Of a DNA stretch of 40,474 nucleotides, positions 7,746 through 15,683 are shown piece by piece. Source of the stretch: Gammaproteobacteria bacterium (GTDB lineage: Bacteria; Pseudomonadota; Gammaproteobacteria; CAMYNG01); NCBI GenBank assembly GCA_011051615.1, contig DRKU01000155.1, positions 1 through 40,474 of the forward strand, given 5' to 3'. The stretch's first letter is position 1; each line of letters starts with the position of its first letter. The notes under the pieces are model-generated. The model ran no database searches. It was not told the DNA's origin and saw only the letters and a program-made list of their open reading frames with translations. The position numbers and the translations under genes are program-made.

Positions 7746-8333
7746 CTATCCGTTTTCGGGCTTTGCGGCGCGACGTTCAAGGTCAACTATCCATTTTGCG
7801 ACCTGGGTATCACTTTCGCCGGTCAGTGACTGGTAACGGCGATAGTGCTCCAGCGCCTCGTCCAGCTTCTGAAAGTAGATATCGTACAGGATCCCGATAT
7901 TCAGGTGGGCGATGGCATAGTCGTCGCGGATGGAAAGCGCCTTCTGGTAGGCCGCCAGCGCTTCCTCGAACTTGCCCGCGTGGCGCAGCACGATGCCCAG
8001 GTGGTTCCAGGCCGCGGCATTGGCCGGGTTGAGTTCGATGGCCTTCTGCAGGGCGGCCTCGGCTTTCTCCCAGCGCCCGGCACGCATGTGCAGAATACCG
8101 AGGTTGACGTGTGGCCCGGCCAGTCGTGGCTCCTGTCGCGCGATGCGCTCCAGCGCCGCCTGCGCCTGGCGGTCCTGGCCCGATTTCATCAATGACAGGG
8201 CGTACTGGTAGTTGGTCTGCAATTCGGGGCTGACCTTCGGCGGCGGCGTAGCGACCAGCGGTGCCGCCGACTCGCAGCCGCCCAGCAGCCAGGGCAGGAG
8301 CAGCACGGCGACGAGGGTGAGTGCACGCTTCAC
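7746..8333 (-). CDS. TPR-repeat lipoprotein
   Basis: This 195-residue protein uses a GTG start at 8333. The start is chosen because it gives a normal lipoprotein signal (VKRALTLVAVLLLPWLLGGC) and does not overlap the upstream gene; an ATG at 8381 would add 16 unlikely residues. The lipobox LLGGC predicts lipidation of the Cys. The mature part carries about four tetratricopeptide repeats (for example AGPHVNLGILHMRAGRWEKAEAALQKAIELNP and AAAWNHLGIVLRHAGKFEEALAAYQKALSI). Such repeats act as protein-interaction scaffolds. Asp is absent after the Cys (CES), favouring outer-membrane sorting. It is the second of two adjacent TPR lipoproteins in the cluster. Confidence 0.85.
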   Translation of the reverse strand: MKRALTLVAVLLLPWLLGGCESAAPLVATPPPKVSPELQTNYQYALSLMKSGQDRQAQAALERIARQEPRLAGPHVNLGILHMRAGRWEKAEAALQKAIELNPANAAAWNHLGIVLRHAGKFEEALAAYQKALSIRDDYAIAHLNIGILYDIYFQKLDEALEHYRRYQSLTGESDTQVAKWIVDLERRAAKPENG

Positions 8334-8358
8334 GCCACGGCCTTTGGTCTGGTGGTAT

Positions 8359-11226
8359 TCAGTGCAGGGCATTGATCGCATCCTCGGTCATTTCCTTGCG
8401 CGCATAGCGCACCGGTTGCAGTTTCGCCAGCGCGGCGAGACTCTTCTCCACCCAGCGGTCATAGATGCCGTCGCGGGTACGGCGGACGTTGACCACATGG
8501 AAGTCGATGGCCTTTTCCTCGAAGGGATAGGCCTGTTCCTCGAGCAGGATGTCGTACTGCTCCAGTTCCTCGGCGGAGAGCTGTCTCGGCCGCTGTGACT
8601 TGAGCAGGGCGCTGGCGAAGTCGTTGTACAGCTCGGCCACCTGGTAGGTGGCGGCCGTGGCTACCGCGGCGACCTTGTAGTCCATGGCCTGCTTGTAGGC
8701 CTTGATGGCCGCCTGCATGAGTTTCTTTTTCTTCTTCAGGCTCTTCTTCAACGGCAGGGTCAGTTTCACGCGGCGGTAGGCGGCCACATAGGGCTCGGCC
8801 AGTTGCAGGGTGGCGCTGGCGGCGATGTCGCGCGTGCGCGGCGTGCGCAGCCCCGGGTTGGCGCGGTCCACCTTGACGATGTCGCGCAACCAGTAGAAGC
8901 GTTCTTTCTGCTTGCGCGCACGGTGGTAGAGCGACGCGAGCTGGAAACGGGCCTCCATGGACTCGGGCATCTTCGTCGGGAATGCCTTTATATAGCGCTT
9001 GAATGCGCGGATGGCATTGTTGAGGTTGCCGGTCTCCTTGTACAGGTTGGCGGCCTGCCACATCATGGCGTGGCGCACCTGCGGGTCACCGCTGGCGGCG
9101 GCAAGGCGCTCGATCTCCAGCGCCGCGCGGGCCTTCTGGCCGGTTTTCGTATACACCAGGGCCAGCTTTTCGGTGACACCGGCCTGCAGCTTATGCGCCT
9201 TCGGGTAGCGCTTGCGGAAATTCTCCAGCACCCGCTGGGCCTGTTTCCAGTCTTCCATCTGGATGAGCGCGGCGGCGGCATCATATTCGGCGGTGGCGGA
9301 GATATCCGAGCCGGGCACGCGCTGGCCGACGCGCAGGAACTGGGTCACGGCGGCGGCGAGGTTGCCGCTGGCGCGGTAGGCCTCGCCCTGCTTGTACATG
9401 CTCGCGGCGAGGCGGTCGCGCAGCGCGGCGTATTCGGGCTCACGGCGGTTGAAGTACTTGATGGCACGGCCGTAGGCGGCCTCGGCATCACCGTACTGCT
9501 CGGTGGCGAAGAAGGCGTGGGCGCGGATCACCAGGCCGTTGCGATAGAGCTTCCTGTTCTTCTGGATGTTTGGCAGGGCCAGCAGGGCCTCGGCGGTGGT
9601 CAGGGCGCGCGGGTAATCCTCGAGCTTGAGCAGATCCTCGGCGGTCTTGGAAAGGACTGCCGGTACGCGCTTGTCGGTGGGGAACTGGCTGCCAAAGCGC
9701 AGGGCGCTGGCAATGGCCTTCTCCCGCCAGGCGGCACGTTCGGCCTCGCTGGCGCGTTTCTCCAGTGTCTGGTAGCCCACCAGCGCCGCATAACCGGCCG
9801 CGGCGCTCTTGTCGTGCGACGGGTAACCGTAGGCGGTCTTCTCGTACTCGGGAATGGCCTCACTGATGCGGCCGCTGTCGAACAGTGCCTCGGCGAGCAG
9901 GTAGTTCATGGCCGGGGCGGTGGGATCGTTCGGGAAGGACTGGATGTAGCGGCGGTACCAGCCTGCGGCACGGGCATAGTCGTCGCGCTTCTTCGACTTG
10001 CGCGCCACGGCATGATAGTGCGTGGCCAGATCGCGCAGGTGGGTTTGCAGGGTCGGGCGCAGGGTGTCACGTACCGAGGCCGGCTGGGCCTTCCAGAAGG
10101 GACTGCCCACGCCGTAGCGTTCGACGAAGCTTTCCTTGGCCGGCAGGATGAGACTGGCGAAGGCGCCCTTTTCATAGGCGGCGATGGCGCGGGCGTGGAA
10201 CTGCGGCGCACGCACATCCTCGGGGTAGCGTTTCGCAAAGGCAAGAAAGGCATCGGCGGCATCGCGGATGCGTTCCTTGTCCAGCAGCAGCTTGCCCAGG
10301 TGTTCATAGATGAGGGCCTCGTAGGGACGTGGTCCACGCTGGGCGAAGAAGCGATCCGCCGCCGGCGCGCCATCGAGGTAGGCGAAGGACAGGCTGATGA
10401 CACGCAGCACGTCGTTGAGTACTTCGCGTTCGGTGGCGGAGAGATTGATCGCCGGGCCGTCGAAACGGAACTTGCCCTCGGCGAGCTTGTTGTCGAGCAG
10501 CTTGAAGAAGGCATCGAGGGCCTCCTCGTGGCGGTTCTGTTTGAACAGGCTCCAGCCGCGCTTGTAGAGAGCCTTTTCGTAGTAGGGCGATTTGGGGAAC
10601 CGCAGGACGTCGGCGTAGGCCTCGCTGGCGGGGCGGAAGCGCTTGAGCACGAACAGCAACTCGCCGCGGCGGAACTGGATCTCGTCGCGCAGCTTGCTGT
10701 CGGGATAGAGATCCATCAGGCGATTGAGGGTCGCCAGCGCGTTCTGTCGATCACCCTTGAGGTCGTAGGCCTTGGCCAGTTGATAGAGAACGGTGTCGGT
10801 ATTCTCGCGGTCCGGGTAGTTGGCGATGTAGTTCTTGTATAGCGCGATGGCGGCATCCAGCTGGCGGCGCTGATCGGCGCCGAGATTGCCCGAGGCCAGT
10901 TCGTCCTGGCCGGCTTCCAGCTCCAGGTCGGCCAGCCGCCGCAGGGCCTCGCGGTACATCTGGTCATCGGGGGCGGCGCTGAGGAACTGGCGGTAGCCGG
11001 AGATGACGCGTTCACGGTCTACCTTGGGCGGGGCCGCAGGCGCGGCGTCCAGTTCCACCTTCTGGCGGTCGAGATCGGCAATGGTGGCCGGGCGGTCCTT
11101 GCTGGCGCAGGCACCCAGGCCCAGGCCCAGCGCGATGAGCAGCGCGGCGCGCCACAGCGCGGGCCGGAAAGGGGCCCGGGGAGCCGGGTGGCTACCGACA
11201 GGGCATACAGGGCGCTGGCTTACCAT
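8359..11226 (-). CDS. Large TPR-repeat lipoprotein
   Basis: This 955-residue protein begins with a lipoprotein signal (RAALLIALGLGLGAC, lipobox LGAC, about residues 27-40) after a longer-than-usual N-terminal region. The true start could therefore be a few codons further in. The remainder is almost entirely helical TPR or TPR-like repeats, visible as recurring Y..A..L..... and alternating AL/GW patterns such as ENTDTVLYQLAKAYDLKGDRQNALATLNRLMDLYPDS. The length resembles giant TPR components of gliding or envelope machines (GltE/AglT-like in role, not shown to be orthologous). Its ATG overlaps the preceding gene's stop (ATGGTAA), so it is coupled. It probably sits on the periplasmic face of the outer membrane as a scaffold. 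Confidence 0.85.
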   Translation of the reverse strand: MVSQRPVCPVGSHPAPRAPFRPALWRAALLIALGLGLGACASKDRPATIADLDRQKVELDAAPAAPPKVDRERVISGYRQFLSAAPDDQMYREALRRLADLELEAGQDELASGNLGADQRRQLDAAIALYKNYIANYPDRENTDTVLYQLAKAYDLKGDRQNALATLNRLMDLYPDSKLRDEIQFRRGELLFVLKRFRPASEAYADVLRFPKSPYYEKALYKRGWSLFKQNRHEEALDAFFKLLDNKLAEGKFRFDGPAINLSATEREVLNDVLRVISLSFAYLDGAPAADRFFAQRGPRPYEALIYEHLGKLLLDKERIRDAADAFLAFAKRYPEDVRAPQFHARAIAAYEKGAFASLILPAKESFVERYGVGSPFWKAQPASVRDTLRPTLQTHLRDLATHYHAVARKSKKRDDYARAAGWYRRYIQSFPNDPTAPAMNYLLAEALFDSGRISEAIPEYEKTAYGYPSHDKSAAAGYAALVGYQTLEKRASEAERAAWREKAIASALRFGSQFPTDKRVPAVLSKTAEDLLKLEDYPRALTTAEALLALPNIQKNRKLYRNGLVIRAHAFFATEQYGDAEAAYGRAIKYFNRREPEYAALRDRLAASMYKQGEAYRASGNLAAAVTQFLRVGQRVPGSDISATAEYDAAAALIQMEDWKQAQRVLENFRKRYPKAHKLQAGVTEKLALVYTKTGQKARAALEIERLAAASGDPQVRHAMMWQAANLYKETGNLNNAIRAFKRYIKAFPTKMPESMEARFQLASLYHRARKQKERFYWLRDIVKVDRANPGLRTPRTRDIAASATLQLAEPYVAAYRRVKLTLPLKKSLKKKKKLMQAAIKAYKQAMDYKVAAVATAATYQVAELYNDFASALLKSQRPRQLSAEELEQYDILLEEQAYPFEEKAIDFHVVNVRRTRDGIYDRWVEKSLAALAKLQPVRYARKEMTEDAINALH

Positions 11227-11693
11227 ACCCGTATTTGCAGGCTGGGCGGACGGCTGCCGTCCTGGTCGGCGATGAGCAGTTCGATGATGGTCTGCGCACC
11301 GTCGGTACTGATACGCACGGTCTGGCTTTCACCTGCCGGTTTGCCGTTGTCGCCCATGGTGAAACTGGCGCTCAGCTCGTGGGCACCGCCGCGCAGGTCA
11401 CTGCTGAAGATGCGGTGGCTGCCACCTTCGCGCAGGGCGCGGTTCTCCCGCTCTGTATAGCGGTAGCTGACCAGTTCGCGGCCATCCAGCTTGAGATGCA
11501 CCGTGTTCAGGTAGGCCGAGGGCACAACGTCGAGATTGACGTAGACGTTGACCCGCGCGGGGGCGAGGGCAGGCATGCTGTTCTCGATTTCCTGCACTTC
11601 GGCCTCGATTGCATCGAGGTCACCCGCCAGGGACAGGTTGCCGGCAGACAGGGCCAGCAGGGCGGCGGCTGTCCAGGCCTTCCATCGGATCAT
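11220..11693 (-). CDS. Secreted protein of unknown function, first gene of the envelope cluster
   Basis: This is a 157-residue protein. The ATG at 11693 is chosen over an ATG at 11849 because ACAGGA precedes it and because it gives a signal peptide (MIRWKAWTAAALLALSAGNLSLAGD). After a short acidic helix-like stretch (DLDAIEAEVQEIENSM) the mature domain looks beta-rich (VNVYVNLDVVPSAYLNTVHLKLDGRELVSYRYTE, then GAHELSASFTMGDNGKP), like a small immunoglobulin-type or PEGA-like fold. It lacks enzyme motifs and I do not recognise the family. It is followed, with a 7-base overlap, by the large TPR lipoprotein. Confidence 0.75.
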   Translation of the reverse strand: MIRWKAWTAAALLALSAGNLSLAGDLDAIEAEVQEIENSMPALAPARVNVYVNLDVVPSAYLNTVHLKLDGRELVSYRYTERENRALREGGSHRIFSSDLRGGAHELSASFTMGDNGKPAGESQTVRISTDGAQTIIELLIADQDGSRPPSLQIRVW

Positions 11694-11974
11694 TAGAGTG
11701 TGTCCTGTGGTCGATTCCAGGTCCCGGGTTTCCTTAATATTGTAAGCCCCGGATTTGTAACAGGATAACGCGTTTGCGCGCCGTTTTGCCAACCATCGCG
11801 CCGGGCAGGGGGCGAGACGCATGAAACGGAAACGCGGGTTATCCGGCATTGCGGATGTCCATCTTGTTCAGGCGTCCTAGGGTAGTGTTTTCAAGGGCTT
11901 GAGAATGTTAGCCCCATCACAGAAGTCGGCAACCGCGGCCCCTTTTACGCCGTGTCCGGGACCTTCAGGCCTGG
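11694..11974. other. Intergenic region upstream of the envelope cluster
   Basis: This gap lies between the ApbE gene and the first gene of the nine-gene cluster, all on the minus strand. It should contain the cluster promoter. A TACAAT (minus strand, 11739-11744) is the best -10 candidate, with only a poor -35 (TTATCC-like) upstream. I see no clear terminator for ApbE and no further gene. Confidence 0.4.
11739..11744 (-). promoter_or_regulatory. Candidate -10 box for the envelope cluster
   Basis: On the minus strand the hexamer is TACAAT, one mismatch from the consensus TATAAT, about 45 bp before the ATG at 11693. The matching -35 region about 18 bp upstream (TTATCC) is weak. It is the best promoter candidate in the gap but remains unproven. 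Confidence 0.3.
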
Positions 11975-13003
11975 TTATGGTGTTGTGGGCGGGGCCAGCC
12001 CGCGCGTGAAATGCAGGCGGCCCTGGTCGTCGATGAGCACCGCCTCGATCCCCGGCAGGCTCTCGATGAGGGCCAGTCCCGCCTCGGCGCCGAGCACGAA
12101 GACCGTGGTGGACAGGGCATCGGTAGTGGTGGCATCGGGGCCGAGGATGGTGACCGAGCGCGTGCCATGTACCGGCCTGCCGGTGCGTGGGCTGAGGATG
12201 TGGTGGAAACGCACGCCATCACGCATGAAGAAGCGTTCGTAGTCGCCAGATGTCGAAAGGGCCGTGTTGCTGAGCGGTAGCACCACCGCCGAGCCCTTCT
12301 CGCGGTAGGGATCGCGGATGCCGATGGTCCATGGCCGGCCGTGGTGGTCACCAAGGATGCGGCTGTCGCCACCGGCGGAAACCAGCGCCTCGCGGATGCC
12401 GCGTGCCTGCAAGAGGGCGATGGCGCGGTCCACGGCATGCCCCTTGGCGATACCGCCCAGGTCGACGACCACTTCCGGGCGTGCGAAACGAATGCGATGG
12501 CCGTCTTCAAGGATCACCTGGTGGTAGTCGATGCCCGGCAGGGCGGCGGCGATCTGCGCGGCATCCGGGGCGATACCGCGGCGGAAGTCGTAGAGGTGGC
12601 CGACGCTGGCGAAGGTGATGTCGAAAGCGCCGTCGGACAGGCGCGAGAAGCGCTGCGCGCGGGCGATGAGGTCGTAGAGTTCGGCGCTGACTTCGACGGG
12701 GTGCCGTGCCGCCTCGCGGTTGAGGCGCGCCAGCTCGCTGTCGGTGCGCAGGGGACTCATGGCCGCGTCGATGCGGCGCATTTCGGTCAGCACCGCGTCC
12801 ATCGCCGCGCGGGCCGCGGCGGGGTCCTCGTGCCACAGTTCTACCGCCACGCGGGTGCCCATGATGGCGGCTTCGTCCTTGAACCATGCGGCGTGGGCCG
12901 CGCCCGCCACCACCAGCAGGCACACCAGCAGCGCGAGCCGGTGCGGCAGGCCGCGCAGGAGACGCGACGGGGCGAGACGGGCGGGACACGGGACGCTGAA
13001 CAT
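11975..13003 (-). CDS. apbE: FAD:protein FMN transferase (ApbE)
   Basis: This protein of about 342 residues covalently attaches FMN to Thr/Ser of target flavoproteins, using FAD and Mg2+. ApbE signatures are visible in order: MGTRVAVELWHED near the N-terminus, SELARLNREA, SDGAFDITFASVGHLYDF, VVDLGGIAKGHAVDRA, ALVSAGGDSRILG, SGDYERFF, HHILSPRTGRP and TDALSTTVFVLGAEAGL. A signal peptide ends near GAAHA, so the enzyme is exported to the periplasm. I choose ATG 13003; a GTG at 13030 is an in-frame alternative, and neither has a strong ribosome binding site. No obvious flavinylation substrate (NqrB/C, RnfD/G and similar) lies in this window, so the target is elsewhere or unrecognised. Confidence 0.92.
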   Translation of the reverse strand: MFSVPCPARLAPSRLLRGLPHRLALLVCLLVVAGAAHAAWFKDEAAIMGTRVAVELWHEDPAAARAAMDAVLTEMRRIDAAMSPLRTDSELARLNREAARHPVEVSAELYDLIARAQRFSRLSDGAFDITFASVGHLYDFRRGIAPDAAQIAAALPGIDYHQVILEDGHRIRFARPEVVVDLGGIAKGHAVDRAIALLQARGIREALVSAGGDSRILGDHHGRPWTIGIRDPYREKGSAVVLPLSNTALSTSGDYERFFMRDGVRFHHILSPRTGRPVHGTRSVTILGPDATTTDALSTTVFVLGAEAGLALIESLPGIEAVLIDDQGRLHFTRGLAPPTTP

Positions 13004-13205
13004 GGCCCCATTGTGCCAGTTTTCCGGCACCCGAAGACAGCGACCGGATCACGACAGCCCCACTTGCCACAGGTGTTTGACCGCCGCCTTGATTCCCGTG
13101 TAAGTTAGTACGCAACAAGACGACCGGCCCATCGAGGGCCAGCCGCGGGGTGGTGTCGCTTTGGGTTTTGCAGGGCATGCCGACCCGCACAAGGGGAGGT
13201 TGGAC

Positions 13206-14489
13206 ATGGGAGTCAATGAAGAAAAACTGGCCTCGCTGGATGCGGAAGCCGGCCAGGCAGGATCCGGATTGAGTACGCCACCCGCGTCGGCGGACGCGGT
13301 CTCGCGCCTGGACCGCTGGATGGCGCGCAAGCTGCTCGACGTGGTGGGCGAACCTCCTTTCTCCATTCACCTGTGGGACGGCAGTGTCGTTCAGCCCGCC
13401 GGGGGCGTGGCGCGTTTCTGCCTGCATATCCGCGATCGCGGCGCCCTCTTCAAGGTCATGCTCGATCCCGAGCTGCACTTCGGCACGCTCTACAGCGCCG
13501 GGCGCATCGAGGTGGACGGCGACCTGGTGCAGTTCCTCGAGTGGAGTTACCTCGGCCTGCGCGATGCAGGCGAGGGCAGCGCCGCGGCGCGCCTGCTCAA
13601 GTGGATCAACAAGCGTCCGCGACGCAACACGCTGAGCGGTTCACGTCATAACATCCATCACCACTATGACATCGGCAACGCCTTCTACGCCCTGTGGCTG
13701 GATACCGAGGCCATGCAGTACACCTGTGCCTACTATCCCGAGGCCGACATGACGCTGGAACAGGCGCAGGTGGCCAAGTTGCATCATGTGTGTCGCAAGC
13801 TGCAACTCAAGCCCGGCGATACCGTCGTCGAGGCCGGCTGTGGCTGGGGCGGACTGGCGCGTTTCATGGCGCGGCACTATGGTGTGACGGTAAAGGCCTA
13901 TAACATCTCCCACGAGCAGGTGAAATTTGCGCGCCAGAAGGCCGAGGAAGAGGGCCTGTCGGATCGCGTCGAGTACATCGAGGACGACTACCGCAACATC
14001 AGCGGCATGTACGATGTCTTCGTCTCAGTGGGCATGCTCGAGCATGTCGGGCCGCGCTACTATCGTGAACTGGGCGATGTCATTCACCGCTGCCTCAAGT
14101 CCGAGGGCCGCGGCCTGATCCACACCATCGGTCGGCGCAAGCCGGGCCTGATGAACGCCTGGATCGAAAAACACATCTTCCCCGGCGCCTGTCCGCCGAG
14201 TCTCGCCGAGATGATGGATATCTTCGAGCCGCACGAATTCGCCGTGCAGGACGTGGAGAACCTGCGCCTGCATTACGCGAAGACGCTGCGCCACTGGCTG
14301 GAACGCTACGAGGACAACCTGGATACCATCCGCGAATCCTTCGACGAGAACTTTGTACGTGCCTGGCGTCTCTATCTGGCCGGTTCCATCGCGGCGTTTA
14401 CCACCAACGAGCTGCAGCTCTTCCAGGTCGTGTTCAGCGGACCGGAGCGCCACGACCTGCCCTGGTCGCGTAAGCACCTTTATGAATAG
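13206..14489 (+). CDS. Cyclopropane-fatty-acyl-phospholipid synthase family methyltransferase
   Basis: This 427-residue SAM-dependent enzyme belongs to the CFA synthase/mycolic methyltransferase family, which adds a methylene or methyl carbon to unsaturated acyl chains of phospholipids. The ATG at 13206 has GGGGAGG about 9 bp upstream, which decides it over an ATG at 13161. Key features are HYDIGNAFYALWLDTEAMQYTCAYY, the SAM-binding VVEAGCGWGGLARFMA, then YNISHEQVKFA, and the C-terminal RHWLERYEDNLDTIRESFDENFVRAWRLYLAGS, all typical of Cfa. An N-terminal lipid-binding-like region (about 30-130) precedes them. It is followed 12 bp later by a flavoprotein gene, so its product may be a reduced or otherwise further modified branched lipid rather than a plain cyclopropane. 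Confidence 0.92.
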   Translation: MGVNEEKLASLDAEAGQAGSGLSTPPASADAVSRLDRWMARKLLDVVGEPPFSIHLWDGSVVQPAGGVARFCLHIRDRGALFKVMLDPELHFGTLYSAGRIEVDGDLVQFLEWSYLGLRDAGEGSAAARLLKWINKRPRRNTLSGSRHNIHHHYDIGNAFYALWLDTEAMQYTCAYYPEADMTLEQAQVAKLHHVCRKLQLKPGDTVVEAGCGWGGLARFMARHYGVTVKAYNISHEQVKFARQKAEEEGLSDRVEYIEDDYRNISGMYDVFVSVGMLEHVGPRYYRELGDVIHRCLKSEGRGLIHTIGRRKPGLMNAWIEKHIFPGACPPSLAEMMDIFEPHEFAVQDVENLRLHYAKTLRHWLERYEDNLDTIRESFDENFVRAWRLYLAGSIAAFTTNELQLFQVVFSGPERHDLPWSRKHLYE

Positions 14490-14501
14490 CAGTCATGCTT
14501 C

Positions 14502-15647
14502 ATGACGGAATGTGATGTCCTCATCGTCGGCGGTGGGCCGGCGGGCGCGACGCTGGCCCGGGCCTTACATCAGCACGGCCTCCATGTGCATGTACTCGAC
14601 AAGGCCACCTGGCCGCGCGACAAGGTCTGCGCCGGCTGGGTGACGCCAGCCGTGGTCAGCGAGCTGGAGCTGGACCTGGACGATTACCGCCGTGACAACC
14701 TGCTCCAGCCGGTCCACGGTTTCCGTGTCAGCCTCATGGGTGGGCGTGAGATCGAGGCCAGCTACAGCGGTGATGCCATCAGCTACGGCATTCGTCGTTG
14801 CGAATTCGATCACTACCTGCTGCGCCGCAGTGGCGCCACCGTGCACGAAGGTGAGGCGGTCAAGTCCGTCGAACGCGATGGCGCGGCATATGTCGTCAAT
14901 GGCGAGTACCGCTGCCGCCTGCTGGTGGGTGCCGGCGGACACTTCTGCCCGGTGGCACGTCACGTGTTTGCCGCGCGTCCTGGTTCCACCGAGGTTGCAG
15001 TGCGCGCCCAGGAGATCGAATTTGCCATGAGTCCCGAGCAGGCGCGTGCCTGCCCGGTGCAGGCGGATGTTCCCGAGCTGTTCTTCTGCACGGATCTCAA
15101 GGGCTATGGCTGGGTGGTGCGCAAGGGCGACTACCTCAATATTGGCCTCGGCCGCGAGGACAACCATCGTCTCAGTGAGCACGTGCAGGCCTTCTGTGAC
15201 TTCCTGCGCGAGGCAGGCAAGATCCCCGCTGAATTGCCTGGCCGCTTCCAGGGTCATGCCTACCTGCTCTACCCCCACGCACAACGCGAACTGGTACGCG
15301 ACGGCGCCCTGCTCATCGGCGACGCCGCCGGGCTGGCCTATCCACAAAGCGGCGAGGGGATCCGTCCCGCCATCGAGTCGGCGCTGATTGCCGCCGAAGT
15401 GATCCAGGCCTGTAACGGTGACTATACCGCTGACGCACTGGCCGCTTATGCGCGGCGCCTGCAACAGCACCTTGGCACGCGCGGGCAGACCACCTTTACC
15501 GACCGCCTGCCGGAGTGGCTGGTGCGTTTCCTTGGCCAGCGGCTGCTGGGCATGCGCTGGTTCATCCGCCACATGGTCATGAACCGCTGGTTCCTGCACC
15601 GCCAGACTCCCCCGCTGCGCCTGACGGGCGCCACTGGTGGCGACTAG
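14502..15647 (+). CDS. Geranylgeranyl-reductase-like FAD-dependent oxidoreductase
   Basis: This 381-residue flavoprotein has the N-terminal dinucleotide-binding motif VLIVGGGPAGATLARALHQHG, an acidic end to beta-2 (VHVLDKATWPRDKVCAGWVTP, with KVCG-like spacing typical of the geranylgeranyl reductase family), RCEFDHYLL, and the second FAD motif GALLIGDAAGLAYPQSGEGIRPAIESA. Related enzymes reduce isoprenoid or lipid double bonds, or oxidise halogenated or phenolic substrates. It starts 12 bp after the CFA-synthase-like gene and is presumably co-transcribed with it. That makes a lipid substrate the best inference, but the reaction is not determined by the sequence. Confidence 0.85.
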   Translation: MTECDVLIVGGGPAGATLARALHQHGLHVHVLDKATWPRDKVCAGWVTPAVVSELELDLDDYRRDNLLQPVHGFRVSLMGGREIEASYSGDAISYGIRRCEFDHYLLRRSGATVHEGEAVKSVERDGAAYVVNGEYRCRLLVGAGGHFCPVARHVFAARPGSTEVAVRAQEIEFAMSPEQARACPVQADVPELFFCTDLKGYGWVVRKGDYLNIGLGREDNHRLSEHVQAFCDFLREAGKIPAELPGRFQGHAYLLYPHAQRELVRDGALLIGDAAGLAYPQSGEGIRPAIESALIAAEVIQACNGDYTADALAAYARRLQQHLGTRGQTTFTDRLPEWLVRFLGQRLLGMRWFIRHMVMNRWFLHRQTPPLRLTGATGGD

Positions 15648-15683
15648 ACTTTTATCGACACAATCATTCTCCGGGAGCCTTGT

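Noticed and set aside
8803-10842. A 679-codon plus-strand open frame
   Set aside because: It lies wholly antisense to the TPR lipoprotein gene, is a by-product of GC-rich codon use, and has no recognisable domain.
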